The notes: a model not told the origin generated them from the letters alone. A stretch of DNA of 64,000 nt from Amycolatopsis sp. GM8 (GCF_021653975.1 NZ_JAJKFK010000003.1:868001-932000), one strand, 5' to 3'. Positions 30,277 through 39,033 are shown, counted from the first letter of the stretch. Numbers and translations are program-made.

Positions 30277-31136
30277 GCCCGCCGCCGGGCTTCGCCGAGA
30301 CTTCTCGAGGCGGTGGGTCCGGTGGCGACCTCGGCCAAGGCCAGCACCCGACCGCCCTTGGCCGCAGTGACGACGAGCGTGTCGCGCGCCGATCCGGCGA
30401 AACACAGGTTGGTGGGGAAGGTGCCCGCCGGAAACGGGACCGGAGCGAGAAGGCTGCCGTCGGCGTCGGTCACGGCGATCTGGTCCGCGTCGGGCAAGGC
30501 CGCGTACAGCCGCCCCTCGACGTCGAACGCGAGGCCATCGGGACCGCCAGGGAGTTCGGCGAAGACACCGTCACGCCGCAACGCGTGCCCGTCCCAGCTG
30601 TAACGCAACACGCGGCGTTCCCGGGTGGCGGCGACGAACAACTGTGTTCCGTCCAGGGCGAAAGCCAGCCCGTTGGGGAAGTCGATGCCCTCGGCCATCA
30701 CTTCGAGGCGGCCGTCGCGCGGATCGTAGGCGTACACCTCGCCGGGGCCCTCCTCGTGCGGGCTACCGGGGTCGGTGAACCAGATCCGCCCGTCCGGTCC
30801 GCGCACGAGGTCGTTGGGGGCACGCAGACCGGTGCTGACCGCGTCGAGGACCGTGTCCCCGAGGAGCGTCTGGAGTCCGGGGGCGGCCGCCCGGCGCGAA
30901 CTGCTGGGCCGCACCGATCCGCCGTTCTGGGCGACCCACACCCGGCCGTGTTCGTCCTCGGCCAGGCCGTTGGGTCCGCCGCCGGTCTCGACGCGGCGCA
31001 CCACGGCGCCGGTGCGGTGGTCGAGTTCGAGGACCTGGCCGCGGGACACACTGGTCACCAGAAGGCGGCCGTCGATTGTCCACAAAGGACCTTCAGTGAA
31101 GCCGATACCGCTTACGAGCAAATGGATCTCAGGCAT
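30273..31136 (-). CDS. SMP-30/gluconolactonase family hydrolase
   Basis: The 287-residue beta-propeller has the family marks: FTEGPLW with the metal-binding Glu near residue 15, GPNGLAEDEHGRVWVAQN, APNDLVRGPDGRIWFTDPG and FPNGLAFALDGTQLFVAAT, and a last metal Asp in GPDGLAFDVEG. These enzymes hydrolyse lactones with a divalent metal. It overlaps the lyase by 4 bp and the acyl-CoA synthetase by 8 bp. In this cluster it may open a ring lactone intermediate. Confidence 0.9.
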   Translation of the reverse strand: MPEIHLLVSGIGFTEGPLWTIDGRLLVTSVSRGQVLELDHRTGAVVRRVETGGGPNGLAEDEHGRVWVAQNGGSVRPSSSRRAAAPGLQTLLGDTVLDAVSTGLRAPNDLVRGPDGRIWFTDPGSPHEEGPGEVYAYDPRDGRLEVMAEGIDFPNGLAFALDGTQLFVAATRERRVLRYSWDGHALRRDGVFAELPGGPDGLAFDVEGRLYAALPDADQIAVTDADGSLLAPVPFPAGTFPTNLCFAGSARDTLVVTAAKGGRVLALAEVATGPTASRSLGEARRRA

Positions 31137-32697
31137 CGAGCACCTCCCGCAGTTTGAGCTTGCTGACCTTGCCGGTGTCGGTGAGCGGCAGGTCGGGCCC
31201 GGCCATCAGCACGAACCGGGCGGGCACCTTGTAGCTGGCCGCGTTGGCCCGGATGTGGGCGGTCACGTCGGCGACGAGACTGTCCTGATCGGCGCCGGGG
31301 TCGCGCGGCACCAGGACACAGGCCATCAGTTCGTCACCGCCGGCACCGGGCACCCCCATGACGAACGCCTGATCCACCGCGGGATGACCGATGAGGACCT
31401 CCTCGACCTCGGCCGGCGCGATGTTGATGCCCTTGATCTTCATCATTTCCTTGCGGCGTCCCGCGAAACGCAGCCGGCCGTGCTCGTCGAGCGATCCGAG
31501 GTCTCCGGTGCGGAACCAGCCGCCCGGGCGGATCGCTTCGGCGTCGAGATCGGGCGCGTCGAGGTAGCCGCCGATCACGGCGCCGGACAGCTCGATCTCA
31601 CCGGTCACACCAGCCGGACAGGGTTCGCCGGTGTCATCGGTGATGCGGATTTGCTGCGTGGGCAACGCAGTGCCACACGTGTGCAGCTTGACGTCGACGG
31701 GATCCAGGGCGTCGCTGACCGCGGAGTGGCCATAAGCCTCGGTGAGCCCATACATGCTGCAGATCTGGGTGACCCCGAGTTCCTCGATGGCGAGGCGTTT
31801 GTCCTCGGCGGTGAAACCGGTGGTTCCGGTACGCAACGAGGAAATATCGCGTTTCCCGAACGAGGGCGCGGACAGCAGCGCACGGGTGGTCGGAGCGAGT
31901 CCATAGTAGACAGTGCAGCGCTCGCGTTCGATGAACTCCAGCGCCGCTTCACCGTCGAGCCGTTCCTGCAGGCACAAGGTTGTGGCGTGGGTGAGCGCGA
32001 CGGGCAGCGCATTGGCCGTGCCGTAACCGAAGAAGAACGGCGAGGAGATCCACAGCCGGTCGCCGGGGCGCAGGTGCTGGCGGCGGCCGATCTCCCGGGG
32101 ATTGGCGACCAGCGGACCGTGCCGCAGCGGGACCGGTTTGGGTTTCGCCGTGCTGCCACTGGTGAACAGGATCGCCGCCAGATCATCCGGTCCGACCGGC
32201 ACGTCCACGGGAGCCCCGGCGGGCAGCGCCGGAGGCAGTTCGGCGCCGGAGGGCCAGGTGAGCGCGCCGAGGTAGTCGCGACGGGACTCGCCGAAGATCT
32301 CGCCATACCCGGCCTCCGCGAGATCGGCGAGCACGTCGCGGCCGAACAGCTTGGCATCGGTGGCCACCGCGCGCAGGCGGGCGCGCTCGATCACATAGGC
32401 GTACTCCGACGAGCGGTACCACGTGTTGATCGGAACCGCGACGAGCCCGGCCAGCTGCGCCCCGAGTGTCGCGGCGAGCCAGCGCATTCCGTTGGGCAGC
32501 AGCACACCCACCCGATCCCCCGGCCGCAGTCCTGCGGCGGCGTAGCCCGCCGCGACCCGCTCACAGGAGCCGAGCAGGGCGGCGAAGGTGGCGCGGCCGT
32601 CGGCGGCGACGACCGCCTCGTAGTCGCCGAAATGCACGCCCAATGCGCGCAGCACACCCGGCAGCGTCGTCTGGTTCAGTAGTCGGTAATGATCCAC
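31129..32697 (-). CDS. AMP-binding acyl-CoA synthetase
   Basis: The 522-residue enzyme starts at GTG 32697 with GAGGAG seven bases upstream. ANL-superfamily motifs are present: AILFTSGSTAKPKPV (P-loop), MYGLTEAYGHS (A5), GWFRTGDLGSLDEHGRLRFAGRRKEMMKIKG (A7-A8, positions about 400-430) and the catalytic Lys in LTDTGKVSKLKL. It activates a carboxylic acid to its CoA thioester via an acyl-adenylate. It is followed by the lactonase and lyase genes and preceded by a DUF35/aldolase pair, so it is probably the entry step of the pathway. Confidence 0.92.
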   Translation of the reverse strand: MDHYRLLNQTTLPGVLRALGVHFGDYEAVVAADGRATFAALLGSCERVAAGYAAAGLRPGDRVGVLLPNGMRWLAATLGAQLAGLVAVPINTWYRSSEYAYVIERARLRAVATDAKLFGRDVLADLAEAGYGEIFGESRRDYLGALTWPSGAELPPALPAGAPVDVPVGPDDLAAILFTSGSTAKPKPVPLRHGPLVANPREIGRRQHLRPGDRLWISSPFFFGYGTANALPVALTHATTLCLQERLDGEAALEFIERERCTVYYGLAPTTRALLSAPSFGKRDISSLRTGTTGFTAEDKRLAIEELGVTQICSMYGLTEAYGHSAVSDALDPVDVKLHTCGTALPTQQIRITDDTGEPCPAGVTGEIELSGAVIGGYLDAPDLDAEAIRPGGWFRTGDLGSLDEHGRLRFAGRRKEMMKIKGINIAPAEVEEVLIGHPAVDQAFVMGVPGAGGDELMACVLVPRDPGADQDSLVADVTAHIRANAASYKVPARFVLMAGPDLPLTDTGKVSKLKLREVLDA

Positions 32698-32707
32698 AAT
32701 GGACTCC

Positions 32708-33076
32708 TCAGGCCGGGTGGAAGCGCACCAGCGCAACGCCGTTCGCACGCTCGAAGCTCGCTCGGACCGGCATGCCGACGCGAACGCCGTCACCGGTGAC
32801 AGTGCTGATGATCTTGACGCCTTCGGTCAGCAGCACGACCGCCACGACATAAGGCGGTTGTGGCCCCGGTGGCGGGAAATAGGCTTTGTGGAACACCGCG
32901 AACGACCACACGGTTCCGGTGCCGGCGGCGGTGAACCACTCGATACCGCCGGACGCGCGGCAGTGCGGGCAGACCGGTTTGGGCGGGAACCGGGACTCAC
33001 CACACGCCTCGCAGCGCGCCACGCGCAATTGCCCGGCTTCGAGCCCGGCGAAGTGCGCCCCGAGGTCGGCGGTCAC
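32708..33076 (-). CDS. DUF35 OB-fold protein with zinc ribbon (ChsH2-like), partner of the 33073 thiolase-fold enzyme
   Basis: The 122-residue protein has an N-terminal rubredoxin-like zinc ribbon (CEACGESRFPPKPVCPHC, about 23-40) and a C-terminal OB fold (GTVWSFAVFHKAYFPPPG, PPYVVAVVLLTEGVKI). DUF35 proteins form complexes with thiolase-fold enzymes and bind the acyl-CoA. It starts at GTG 33076 inside the end of the thiolase-fold gene (4-bp overlap), the usual pairing. Actual partner specificity is inferred from the overlap. Confidence 0.9.
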   Translation of the reverse strand: MTADLGAHFAGLEAGQLRVARCEACGESRFPPKPVCPHCRASGGIEWFTAAGTGTVWSFAVFHKAYFPPPGPQPPYVVAVVLLTEGVKIISTVTGDGVRVGMPVRASFERANGVALVRFHPA

Positions 33077-34221
33077 GGCTCGCTCCCGTACACGACGGAG
33101 GACACCAGCGGCGCGGCGCAGGCGTACTGGATGTGCGTCGCGCCCGGGATCTGCCGGGCACCGCACTCGCCGCGCAGCTGGCGGACAGCCTCGACGGTGA
33201 GGCCCCATCCCTGAAGATAGCTCTCCGACAGGTGCCCACCGGAGGTGTTGACCGGAAGTTCGCCGCCCAGGCCGATTCGGCCGTCCTGGATCCACTGGCC
33301 GGACTCGCCGGGCGGGCAGTAACCCAGGCCCTCCAACGTGAACAACACGGTAGGACTGAAATTGTCGTAGAGCATCAGCCCGTCCATGTCGGCGCGGTCG
33401 CGGCCGGCCTGGTGCAGTGCGGCACTTCCGGCCTCGCCGATCGCCCCGGCCCAGAAATCCTCGGGCGGGAAGTCGGAACCGAGGAACTGGGCTCGCTGGG
33501 CGACTCCGAGGACATAGACCGGCGGACGCGGCAGATCCGCGGCGGCCTCGGCCGTCGTGAGGATCACCGCCACGCCTCCGTCGTTGATCAGGCAATAGTC
33601 GAACAGGCGCAGCGGCTCGACGATGTAGCGGGACGCCAAGTAGGTCTCCAGGTCCAGCGGGTCGCGCATGACGGCCGCGGCATTGAGCGCGGCGTGCTTG
33701 CGGAAGGTCACCGCGACCTCGGCCAGCTGTTCCTCGGTGGTGCCGTAAAGGTAGCTGTGCCGTTGAAACATCAGCGCCGAGAACGCGCCCGGCGAGGTCA
33801 TCCCGTACGGCCGGGTCAGCTCGGGCGCGGTCCCATAGCCCTCCCCCGCGGCGGTGTATCCCGCGCCTCCGGCCCCGTAGGTGGCTCCGGCGGAGCGGCC
33901 GTTGTTGCCGTACACGAGAGCCACGGTCCGGCATTCCCCGGTGCGGAGCGCGTTGACGGCCAGCGCGATCGCCGCCCCGCACATCCGCCCCTCGGCGGGC
34001 AGTTGCACGCACCACTGTGGCTGCAGGCCGTAGGCCGCGGCGAACTGCTCATAGCCGCTGACCCGGCTGGCCACGAGCCCATCGATGTCGCGAACGGTGA
34101 GTCCGGCGTCAGACAGCGCCTCGCTCAGGGCCCAGCCGGCCAGGTCATCGGCGGAGAGGTCGGGCATTTTCCCGAAGCGGGTCGTGCCCACCCCGGCGAC
34201 GGCCGCCAGTGGCCTGCTCAT
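33073..34221 (-). CDS. Ltp2/SCP2-type thiolase-fold enzyme, probable retro-aldolase
   Basis: The 382-residue protein has the thiolase fold (AVAGVGTTRFGKMP, LSEALSDAGL) but not the thiolase active site. Where the paralogue at 37272 has the nucleophile (YCASGATAL), this one reads GRMCGAAIA, with Arg aligned to the Cys. The C-terminal GHPxGxTG is replaced by TSGGHLSESYLQG, as in Ltp2-like steroid side-chain aldolases. With its overlapping DUF35 partner it probably cleaves a beta-hydroxyacyl-CoA to an aldehyde or ketone plus a shorter CoA. GAGGGAG precedes ATG 34221. A TTTGATCAT sequence 17 bp upstream is a possible operator. Confidence 0.85.
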   Translation of the reverse strand: MSRPLAAVAGVGTTRFGKMPDLSADDLAGWALSEALSDAGLTVRDIDGLVASRVSGYEQFAAAYGLQPQWCVQLPAEGRMCGAAIALAVNALRTGECRTVALVYGNNGRSAGATYGAGGAGYTAAGEGYGTAPELTRPYGMTSPGAFSALMFQRHSYLYGTTEEQLAEVAVTFRKHAALNAAAVMRDPLDLETYLASRYIVEPLRLFDYCLINDGGVAVILTTAEAAADLPRPPVYVLGVAQRAQFLGSDFPPEDFWAGAIGEAGSAALHQAGRDRADMDGLMLYDNFSPTVLFTLEGLGYCPPGESGQWIQDGRIGLGGELPVNTSGGHLSESYLQGWGLTVEAVRQLRGECGARQIPGATHIQYACAAPLVSSVVYGSEP

Positions 34222-34303
34222 GCCAACTCCCTCGTTCGGATATTTGATCATATATATGTTCAGTGGGCAGACACCGGGCTTCGCCGGCGGCACGGGTGGT
34301 GCG

Positions 34304-34975
34304 TCAGAACTCGTCGTCGGCGAGCACGCTCTTGGTGCGCAGGGTCCGCACCACGTAGTCGCCTTCACCGCGGACGTGCTCGCGGCTGGCGGCGTCGGCT
34401 GCCGCGGCGTCGCCCGCTCGCAGCGCCTCCAGGATCCGAGCGTGCCCGGTGTTCGCCTGGGGTCCGCCGCCCGAAGGCGCTTCGTAGACCGAACGCGGGA
34501 GGTTGCGCGACAGCTGCCGCAGCACCGAAAGCAGTCGCCTGCTGCCCCCGGTCTTGTTGATCAGGGTGTGGAACTCCCAGTTCAGGTCGTGCAGCTCGTC
34601 GGCATCGGTGCTGCGCCCCATCTGCTCGTGCAGTTCCTCGAGCTTGCGCAGCACGGGCTCGGTGATGCGGGTGGCGGCCCGCGCGGTCGCCAGGCCCTGG
34701 ACCATGCCGTAGATGCGGTAGTGGTCCTCGATGTCCTCCTGGCGGATCGGCACGATGAACGTGCCGCGGTGGGTCTCGGTGTCCACCAGGCCTTCGGTCT
34801 CGAGGGTGATGAGCGCTTCGCGCACCGGCAGCCGGCTGACGCCGAGCTCGGCGGCGATCGCGTCCTGCGGCACGCGCTGGCCGCGTTCGAGGGTGCCGTC
34901 GAAGATGCGCTCACGGATATGGGCGGCGACTTCGTCGCTGGTGTTCCGCCGTCGTGGCTGCGCCGCCCTCGCCAT
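34304..34975 (-). CDS. GntR-family regulator (FCD effector domain)
   Basis: The 223-residue protein has an N-terminal winged helix (VAAHIRERIFDGTLERGQRV, ELGVSRLPVREALITLETEGLV) and a C-terminal all-helical FCD domain of about 140 residues (IYGMVQGLATARAATRI, LHDLNWEFHTLINKTGG). FCD regulators bind carboxylates or acyl compounds. It sits between the thiolase-fold gene and the CoA-transferase gene in the same orientation. TTTGATAC-like sequences at its own promoter (about 34998-35010), upstream of 34221 and in the 38840-39033 promoter suggest it controls the whole catabolic cluster. Confidence 0.9.
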   Translation of the reverse strand: MARAAQPRRRNTSDEVAAHIRERIFDGTLERGQRVPQDAIAAELGVSRLPVREALITLETEGLVDTETHRGTFIVPIRQEDIEDHYRIYGMVQGLATARAATRITEPVLRKLEELHEQMGRSTDADELHDLNWEFHTLINKTGGSRRLLSVLRQLSRNLPRSVYEAPSGGGPQANTGHARILEALRAGDAAAADAASREHVRGEGDYVVRTLRTKSVLADDEF

Positions 34976-35019
34976 GTCACCCCGTCCTCGTGCCGCCGGT
35001 GCCGAATACTTTATCAAGA

Positions 35020-36033
35020 CTATCCCTCCGCAGTCAGGCCGAAACGCGGGCCGGGCGCGGGTTCCACGCGGCCATCGCGCGTCCGCAGCGTCGCGCGCGC
35101 CGCCAGGTGCGGGTCGGCACTCGCCTCGGCCATGCCGAGCACCGGCGTGACGCAGGCGTCGAGAGGCGCGAAGATCTCCGCCCACTCGTCCCGGGTCCGG
35201 CCGGCGAAGATCCCGGCGAACAGTTTCTTCGTGGCCGGCCAGGACGCCCGATCCCACTGATCGGGCAGCTGGGCGGGATCCAGCCCGAGTGCCCGGACGA
35301 GCCGGTCGTAGAACTGCGGCTCCATGCTGCCCACCGCGACGTACTCGCCATCGGCCGTCTCGTAGACGTCGTAGAAGGGAGCCCCGGTGTCGATGTCGTT
35401 GGTGCCGGGTTCGGGCCGCCACCGGCCGTCGGCGACACGCTGCCAGATGCCCGACATAAGCAGGCTGACCCCGTCGATCATGGCGGCGTCGACGACCTGG
35501 CCGCGGCCGCTCGTGTCGCGTTCGCGCAGTGCCGCCAGCACCCCGAAGGCGAGCAACATCCCGCCGCCGCCGTAGTCGCCGACGAGGTTGAGCGGCGGCA
35601 CGGGGGCCTGTCCCTGGCGTGCGATCGACCGCAGGGCACCGGTGAGCGCCAGGTAGTTGATGTCGTGCCCGGCCTTCGCGGCCAGCGGTCCGGTCTGGCC
35701 CCAGCCGGTCATCCGCCCGTAGACCAGGCGCGGGTTGAGCTCGAGGCACACCTGCGGTCCCAGGCCCAGCCGTTCCATGACGCCCGGCCGGAAACCTTCG
35801 GTGAGCACGTCGGCGCCGCCGATCAGCTCACGAGCCCTGGCAAGATCGTGTTCGGATTTCAGGTCGAGGCCGACTGCGGAGCGCCCGCGGTCGAGGATCC
35901 CGCCGGACCGCCCGGCCCCGGGCCGGTCGATGCGCACGACCTCGGCGCCGCTGTCGGCGAGCATCATCGTAGCGAAGGGTGCCGGGCCGAGCCCGGCGAA
36001 CTCCACGACGCGCAATCCCTTCAGTGGTCCCAT
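35020..36033 (-). CDS. CaiB/BaiF family III CoA-transferase (alpha-methylacyl-CoA racemase-like)
   Basis: The 337-residue protein has the family III start LKGLRVVEFAGLGPAPFATMMLADSGAEVVRID, with the catalytic Asp region (HDINYLALTGALRS) and VVDAAMIDGVSLL. The length and the GPAPFA motif are closest to alpha-methylacyl-CoA racemases (Amacr/MCR), which invert the alpha-methyl centre of branched acyl-CoAs; CoA transfer is the alternative. It starts at ATG 36033, 10 bp after the SDR gene stop on the same strand. It fits degradation of a branched side chain. Confidence 0.88.
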   Translation of the reverse strand: MGPLKGLRVVEFAGLGPAPFATMMLADSGAEVVRIDRPGAGRSGGILDRGRSAVGLDLKSEHDLARARELIGGADVLTEGFRPGVMERLGLGPQVCLELNPRLVYGRMTGWGQTGPLAAKAGHDINYLALTGALRSIARQGQAPVPPLNLVGDYGGGGMLLAFGVLAALRERDTSGRGQVVDAAMIDGVSLLMSGIWQRVADGRWRPEPGTNDIDTGAPFYDVYETADGEYVAVGSMEPQFYDRLVRALGLDPAQLPDQWDRASWPATKKLFAGIFAGRTRDEWAEIFAPLDACVTPVLGMAEASADPHLAARATLRTRDGRVEPAPGPRFGLTAEG

Positions 36034-36043
36034 GTCCACTCCC

Positions 36044-36769
36044 TCACGCCGGTTGCCGGTAGGGGTCGCCGATGCTGCGCCCGCCGCACACGACGAGCAC
36101 CTGACCGGTGACGTACGAGGCCGCGGCGAGGTAGGCCACCGCGTCCGCGACATCATCGGGGCGCCCGGCGCGGCCGACCGGGATCGCGTCGAGCGTGCGC
36201 TCACGGATCCGGTCCGGCAGGCCGTCAGTCATCCGGGTGGCGACGAACCCGGGGGCGACGCAGTTGACGGTGATGCCCTGGCGTGCGACTTCCAGGGCGA
36301 GCGAGCGGGTGGCACCGACCAGACCGCCCTTGGCGGTCGAGTAGGCCGTGGAGCCGAAGGTGCCCAGCCAGGCGCGGGAGGCGATGTTGACGACCGCGCC
36401 CCCGCCGCGTCGCGTCATGGGCCCGAGCAGCAGCCGGGTCAGCGCCAGCGGGCCCAGGAGGTTGATCGCGAGCAGGCGGCGGAACAACGCCGGGTCGAGC
36501 GTGCCGACGCGGGCGTCCTTGAGCACACCGGCGCAGTTGACCAGGATGTCGACGCCGCCGAACTCCTCGACGCAGGCCGCGGCCACCGCGGTGCGGGAGG
36601 CCGCCGAGCTGACGTCCAGGACCATCGGCCGCGCCTTCGGCCCGATCTCGGCCGCCGCCGCGTAGGGATCGAGGTCCGCGACGACCACCACGTCGGCATC
36701 CCTGGCCAGCCGCGCGCAGACGCCCCGGCCGATGCCACCGGCGCCGCCGGTCACGAGCGCGGTCTTCAT
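36044..36769 (-). CDS. SDR-family dehydrogenase
   Basis: The 241-residue protein has the classical SDR features: TGGAGGIG near residue 8 for NAD(P), DLD after the second strand, NCAGV, the catalytic Ser in VVNIASRAWL and YSTAKGG (Tyr and Lys). The C-terminus (YVTGQVLVVCGG) is standard. It oxidises or reduces a hydroxy/keto group, perhaps a hydroxyacyl-CoA given the cluster. It overlaps the degenerate SDR upstream by 4 bp, so the two may form a heteromer. Confidence 0.92.
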   Translation of the reverse strand: MKTALVTGGAGGIGRGVCARLARDADVVVVADLDPYAAAAEIGPKARPMVLDVSSAASRTAVAAACVEEFGGVDILVNCAGVLKDARVGTLDPALFRRLLAINLLGPLALTRLLLGPMTRRGGGAVVNIASRAWLGTFGSTAYSTAKGGLVGATRSLALEVARQGITVNCVAPGFVATRMTDGLPDRIRERTLDAIPVGRAGRPDDVADAVAYLAAASYVTGQVLVVCGGRSIGDPYRQPA

Positions 36770-37275
36770 GGCCGCAACCTCCCGAGACCGCTGCCCGCGG
36801 TCACGTAGATTTCCTGCCCTGTCACGGCCGCGCCCTCGGCAGCGAGCAGCGCGGCGACCTGGTGTGCGACCGCGGTTTCGGCGGCATCGGCGTACAGCAC
36901 GGTGTTCACGGCGATGCCATCCCGGGCGAGTTCGATCGCCAGGGTCCGTGCCATCGACAGGATCCCGCCGGCGACGGCACCGGCGGACGTGGCGTGCGGG
37001 CGGCCCAGCGCAGCCTCGGCCGGGAGCAGGAATACCAGCCGCCCCGAGCCGGTCAGTCCGGGCAGTAGCCGCTGCACCTCCGCGAGCACATTGCCGAGCA
37101 CGTCGCCGATCTCGGCGTCGAGCAGTTCGTCGGACAGCGCTTCCAGATCGCGGTCACCGGGCAGGTCCGGGACCAGGCACGCGGCGGGCACTGCGGATTC
37201 CACAGTGGACAGTGGGTGCACGAGTGCACTGTCGCCGCCCCAAACGTGCACGCCGGCGGTCACCTGAGTGGTCAT
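36766..37275 (-). CDS. Degenerate SDR-fold protein without cofactor or catalytic motif
   Basis: The 169-residue protein is shorter than an SDR. It lacks the N-terminal Gly-rich loop but keeps the second half of the fold (GSGRLVFLLPAEAAL, SMARTLAIELARDGIAVNTVLYAD, AVTGQEIYVTAGSG). At the active site the Tyr is His and the Lys is Ala (HATSA), so it should be inactive. It is coupled on both sides by 4-bp overlaps, to a thiolase upstream and an active SDR downstream. It is probably a non-catalytic partner of that SDR, as known for heteromeric SDR pairs. Confidence 0.75.
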   Translation of the reverse strand: MTTQVTAGVHVWGGDSALVHPLSTVESAVPAACLVPDLPGDRDLEALSDELLDAEIGDVLGNVLAEVQRLLPGLTGSGRLVFLLPAEAALGRPHATSAGAVAGGILSMARTLAIELARDGIAVNTVLYADAAETAVAHQVAALLAAEGAAVTGQEIYVTAGSGLGRLRP

Positions 37276-38426
37276 CGGGCCATCACCAGCGTCGTCACCG
37301 ATCCGCCGTCCGTGCCGTTGACCGTGCCGCCCTTGCAGTAACTCAGGCCGACGCGCGCGCCCTCGACCTGGCGGGCGCCCGCGGTCCCCCGCAGTTGCCA
37401 GGTCAGCTCGCAGGCTTGGGCGACGCCGGTCGCGCCGACGGGGTGACCGCGGGAGAGCAGCCCGCCGCTGGGGTTGACCGGCAGCCGCCCGCCGAGCGAG
37501 GTGTGCCCGGCCTCGGTCCAGGACGCGCCTTCGCCGCGCGGGATCAGGCCGAGCCCTTCCATCCGCACGATTTCCGCGATCGTGAAGCAGTCGTGCATCT
37601 CCACCAGGTCGATGTCGCCGGGGCCGACCCCGGTGAGCTTCCAGGCCTCCTCGGCCGCCCGCAGGGAGACGTCCTCCTCGTTCACGTCGCCGGTGCCGGG
37701 CCGGACGCTCCCGCTGACCAGCGCACAACCCAGCATGCGGGGCACGGACGTGGTCAGCCCGAGCCGCCGCAGCCCGGCCGGGCTGCACAGCACCATCGCC
37801 GCAGCCCCGTCGGAGATCGGGCTGCAGTCCAGCAGCCCGAGCGGTTCCGCGATCGGACGCGCGGACAGCACCTCGTCGAGGCCGATCGGACGCTGGTAGT
37901 GCGCGAACGGGTTGTGCACCGAGTGGGCGTGGTTCTTCACCGCGACCGCGGCGATCTGCTCGCGGGTGGCGCCGTGGTCGGCCATGTACCGGCGGGCACT
38001 GAGGCCGTGGCCGGCGGCCATCACGTAGCCGACCGCCGCGTCCAGGTCGCCCGGGTCGGGGCGGACACCACCGGACACCCGGTCGGTCATCTTCTCGACG
38101 CCGATCACGAGCGCGACGTCGTGCAGCCCGGCGGCCAGCGCCACCCAGGCCTCGCGCAGTGCGGTCGCTCCGCTGGCGCAGTAGTTCTCGTGGTTGGACA
38201 CCGGGCGCCCGTCGAGCCCGAGTTGCGCCGCGATCCGTTGTCCGGCAACGGGTCCGCCGAAGACGTGCCCGACGTAGACCGCGTCGATGTGGGGCAGCTC
38301 GGCACCGGCGTCGGTGAGCGCCGCACGCGCGGCGCCCACGGCCATCTTTTCGAGGGTCACGTCGGCCGGGTACTTGCCGAACCGGATCATGCCGGCGCCG
38401 GCGACATGCGCGGGAGCGAGAGTCAT
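37272..38426 (-). CDS. Thiolase-family acyltransferase with intact active site
   Basis: The 384-residue protein has the nucleophilic Cys in ENYCASGATALREA, the His region GLLSRGHPVGATGVAQ and the thiolase N-terminal AGAGMIRFGKYP. It resembles the acetyl-CoA acetyltransferase branch that pairs with DUF35 proteins, and would cleave a 3-ketoacyl-CoA. It overlaps its DUF35 partner and the degenerate SDR by 4 bp each. It differs from the neighbour at 33073, which has lost these residues. Confidence 0.9.
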   Translation of the reverse strand: MTLAPAHVAGAGMIRFGKYPADVTLEKMAVGAARAALTDAGAELPHIDAVYVGHVFGGPVAGQRIAAQLGLDGRPVSNHENYCASGATALREAWVALAAGLHDVALVIGVEKMTDRVSGGVRPDPGDLDAAVGYVMAAGHGLSARRYMADHGATREQIAAVAVKNHAHSVHNPFAHYQRPIGLDEVLSARPIAEPLGLLDCSPISDGAAAMVLCSPAGLRRLGLTTSVPRMLGCALVSGSVRPGTGDVNEEDVSLRAAEEAWKLTGVGPGDIDLVEMHDCFTIAEIVRMEGLGLIPRGEGASWTEAGHTSLGGRLPVNPSGGLLSRGHPVGATGVAQACELTWQLRGTAGARQVEGARVGLSYCKGGTVNGTDGGSVTTLVMAR

Positions 38427-38839
38427 GCCGCCACCTCGCTGCCCGCACGGAACCGGTAACCGACGAGGTCGGCGCCCTCCGCGTCCTGGTCGAAGGCGGT
38501 CAGTTCCAGGTGCACGGGCAGCCCGATCGTGACCTCCTCGGGCGCCACCCCGCTGACCTGCGCGAGGACGCGAACGCCTTCCGGGAGATCGACGTAGGCC
38601 AGCACGTAGGGCACGGCGATTCCGGGCGGTGCCTGCCGGACGACGGTGAAGCTGTACACCGATCCGGCGGGCGAGAGTTCGGTCTCCGCGATCGCGTCCA
38701 CGGCCCGGCAGCCGGGACAGAACTCCCGCGCCGGGAACGAGACCGTGGCACAGCGATCACAACGGGACCCGAGCAGGCGTGGCGGCGCCAGCTTCAGCAG
38801 CCCCTCCCGGAACGGGCGGGCCGCGGCGACGGCGGGCAT
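38423..38839 (-). CDS. DUF35 OB-fold protein with zinc ribbon, partner of the 37272 thiolase
   Basis: The 138-residue protein has a zinc ribbon (CDRCATVSFPAREFCPGC, about 25-42) and an OB domain (GSVYSFTVVRQAPPG, VPYVLAYVDLPEGVRVL). It is the first gene of the leftward operon that runs from 38839 down to the CoA-transferase and regulator, and overlaps its thiolase partner by 4 bp. The promoter region upstream has two TTTGATAC-like sites. Confidence 0.9.
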   Translation of the reverse strand: MPAVAAARPFREGLLKLAPPRLLGSRCDRCATVSFPAREFCPGCRAVDAIAETELSPAGSVYSFTVVRQAPPGIAVPYVLAYVDLPEGVRVLAQVSGVAPEEVTIGLPVHLELTAFDQDAEGADLVGYRFRAGSEVAA

Positions 38840-39033
38840 CGGAACCTCCAGCAGTCATGAGTAGATAGTGAGACCGTACAAGTTTGATACATGATCAGAC
38901 AAGGCGTCAGCGATCACTCGCGCTTTGAGCAGCTTATATAGTCAAATCCGAACTCGTTCTGGACATCAGACGCGGGCTAACGTAGCCTCCGTCACATCGG
39001 TTTGTATCAAATATCGAAGAGGATGAGACGTAG
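38840..39033. promoter_or_regulatory. Divergent promoter region with TTTGATAC-type operators
   Basis: Between the DUF35 gene and the aldehyde dehydrogenase gene, TTTGATACATGATCA (38883-38897) and TTTGTATCAAA (39001-39011) carry the same TTTGATAC half-site in opposite orientation. The region is distinctly AT-rich against its surroundings. One site lies near each of the two divergent starts, as expected for a shared regulator, most likely the GntR protein at 34304-34975. Confidence 0.6.
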
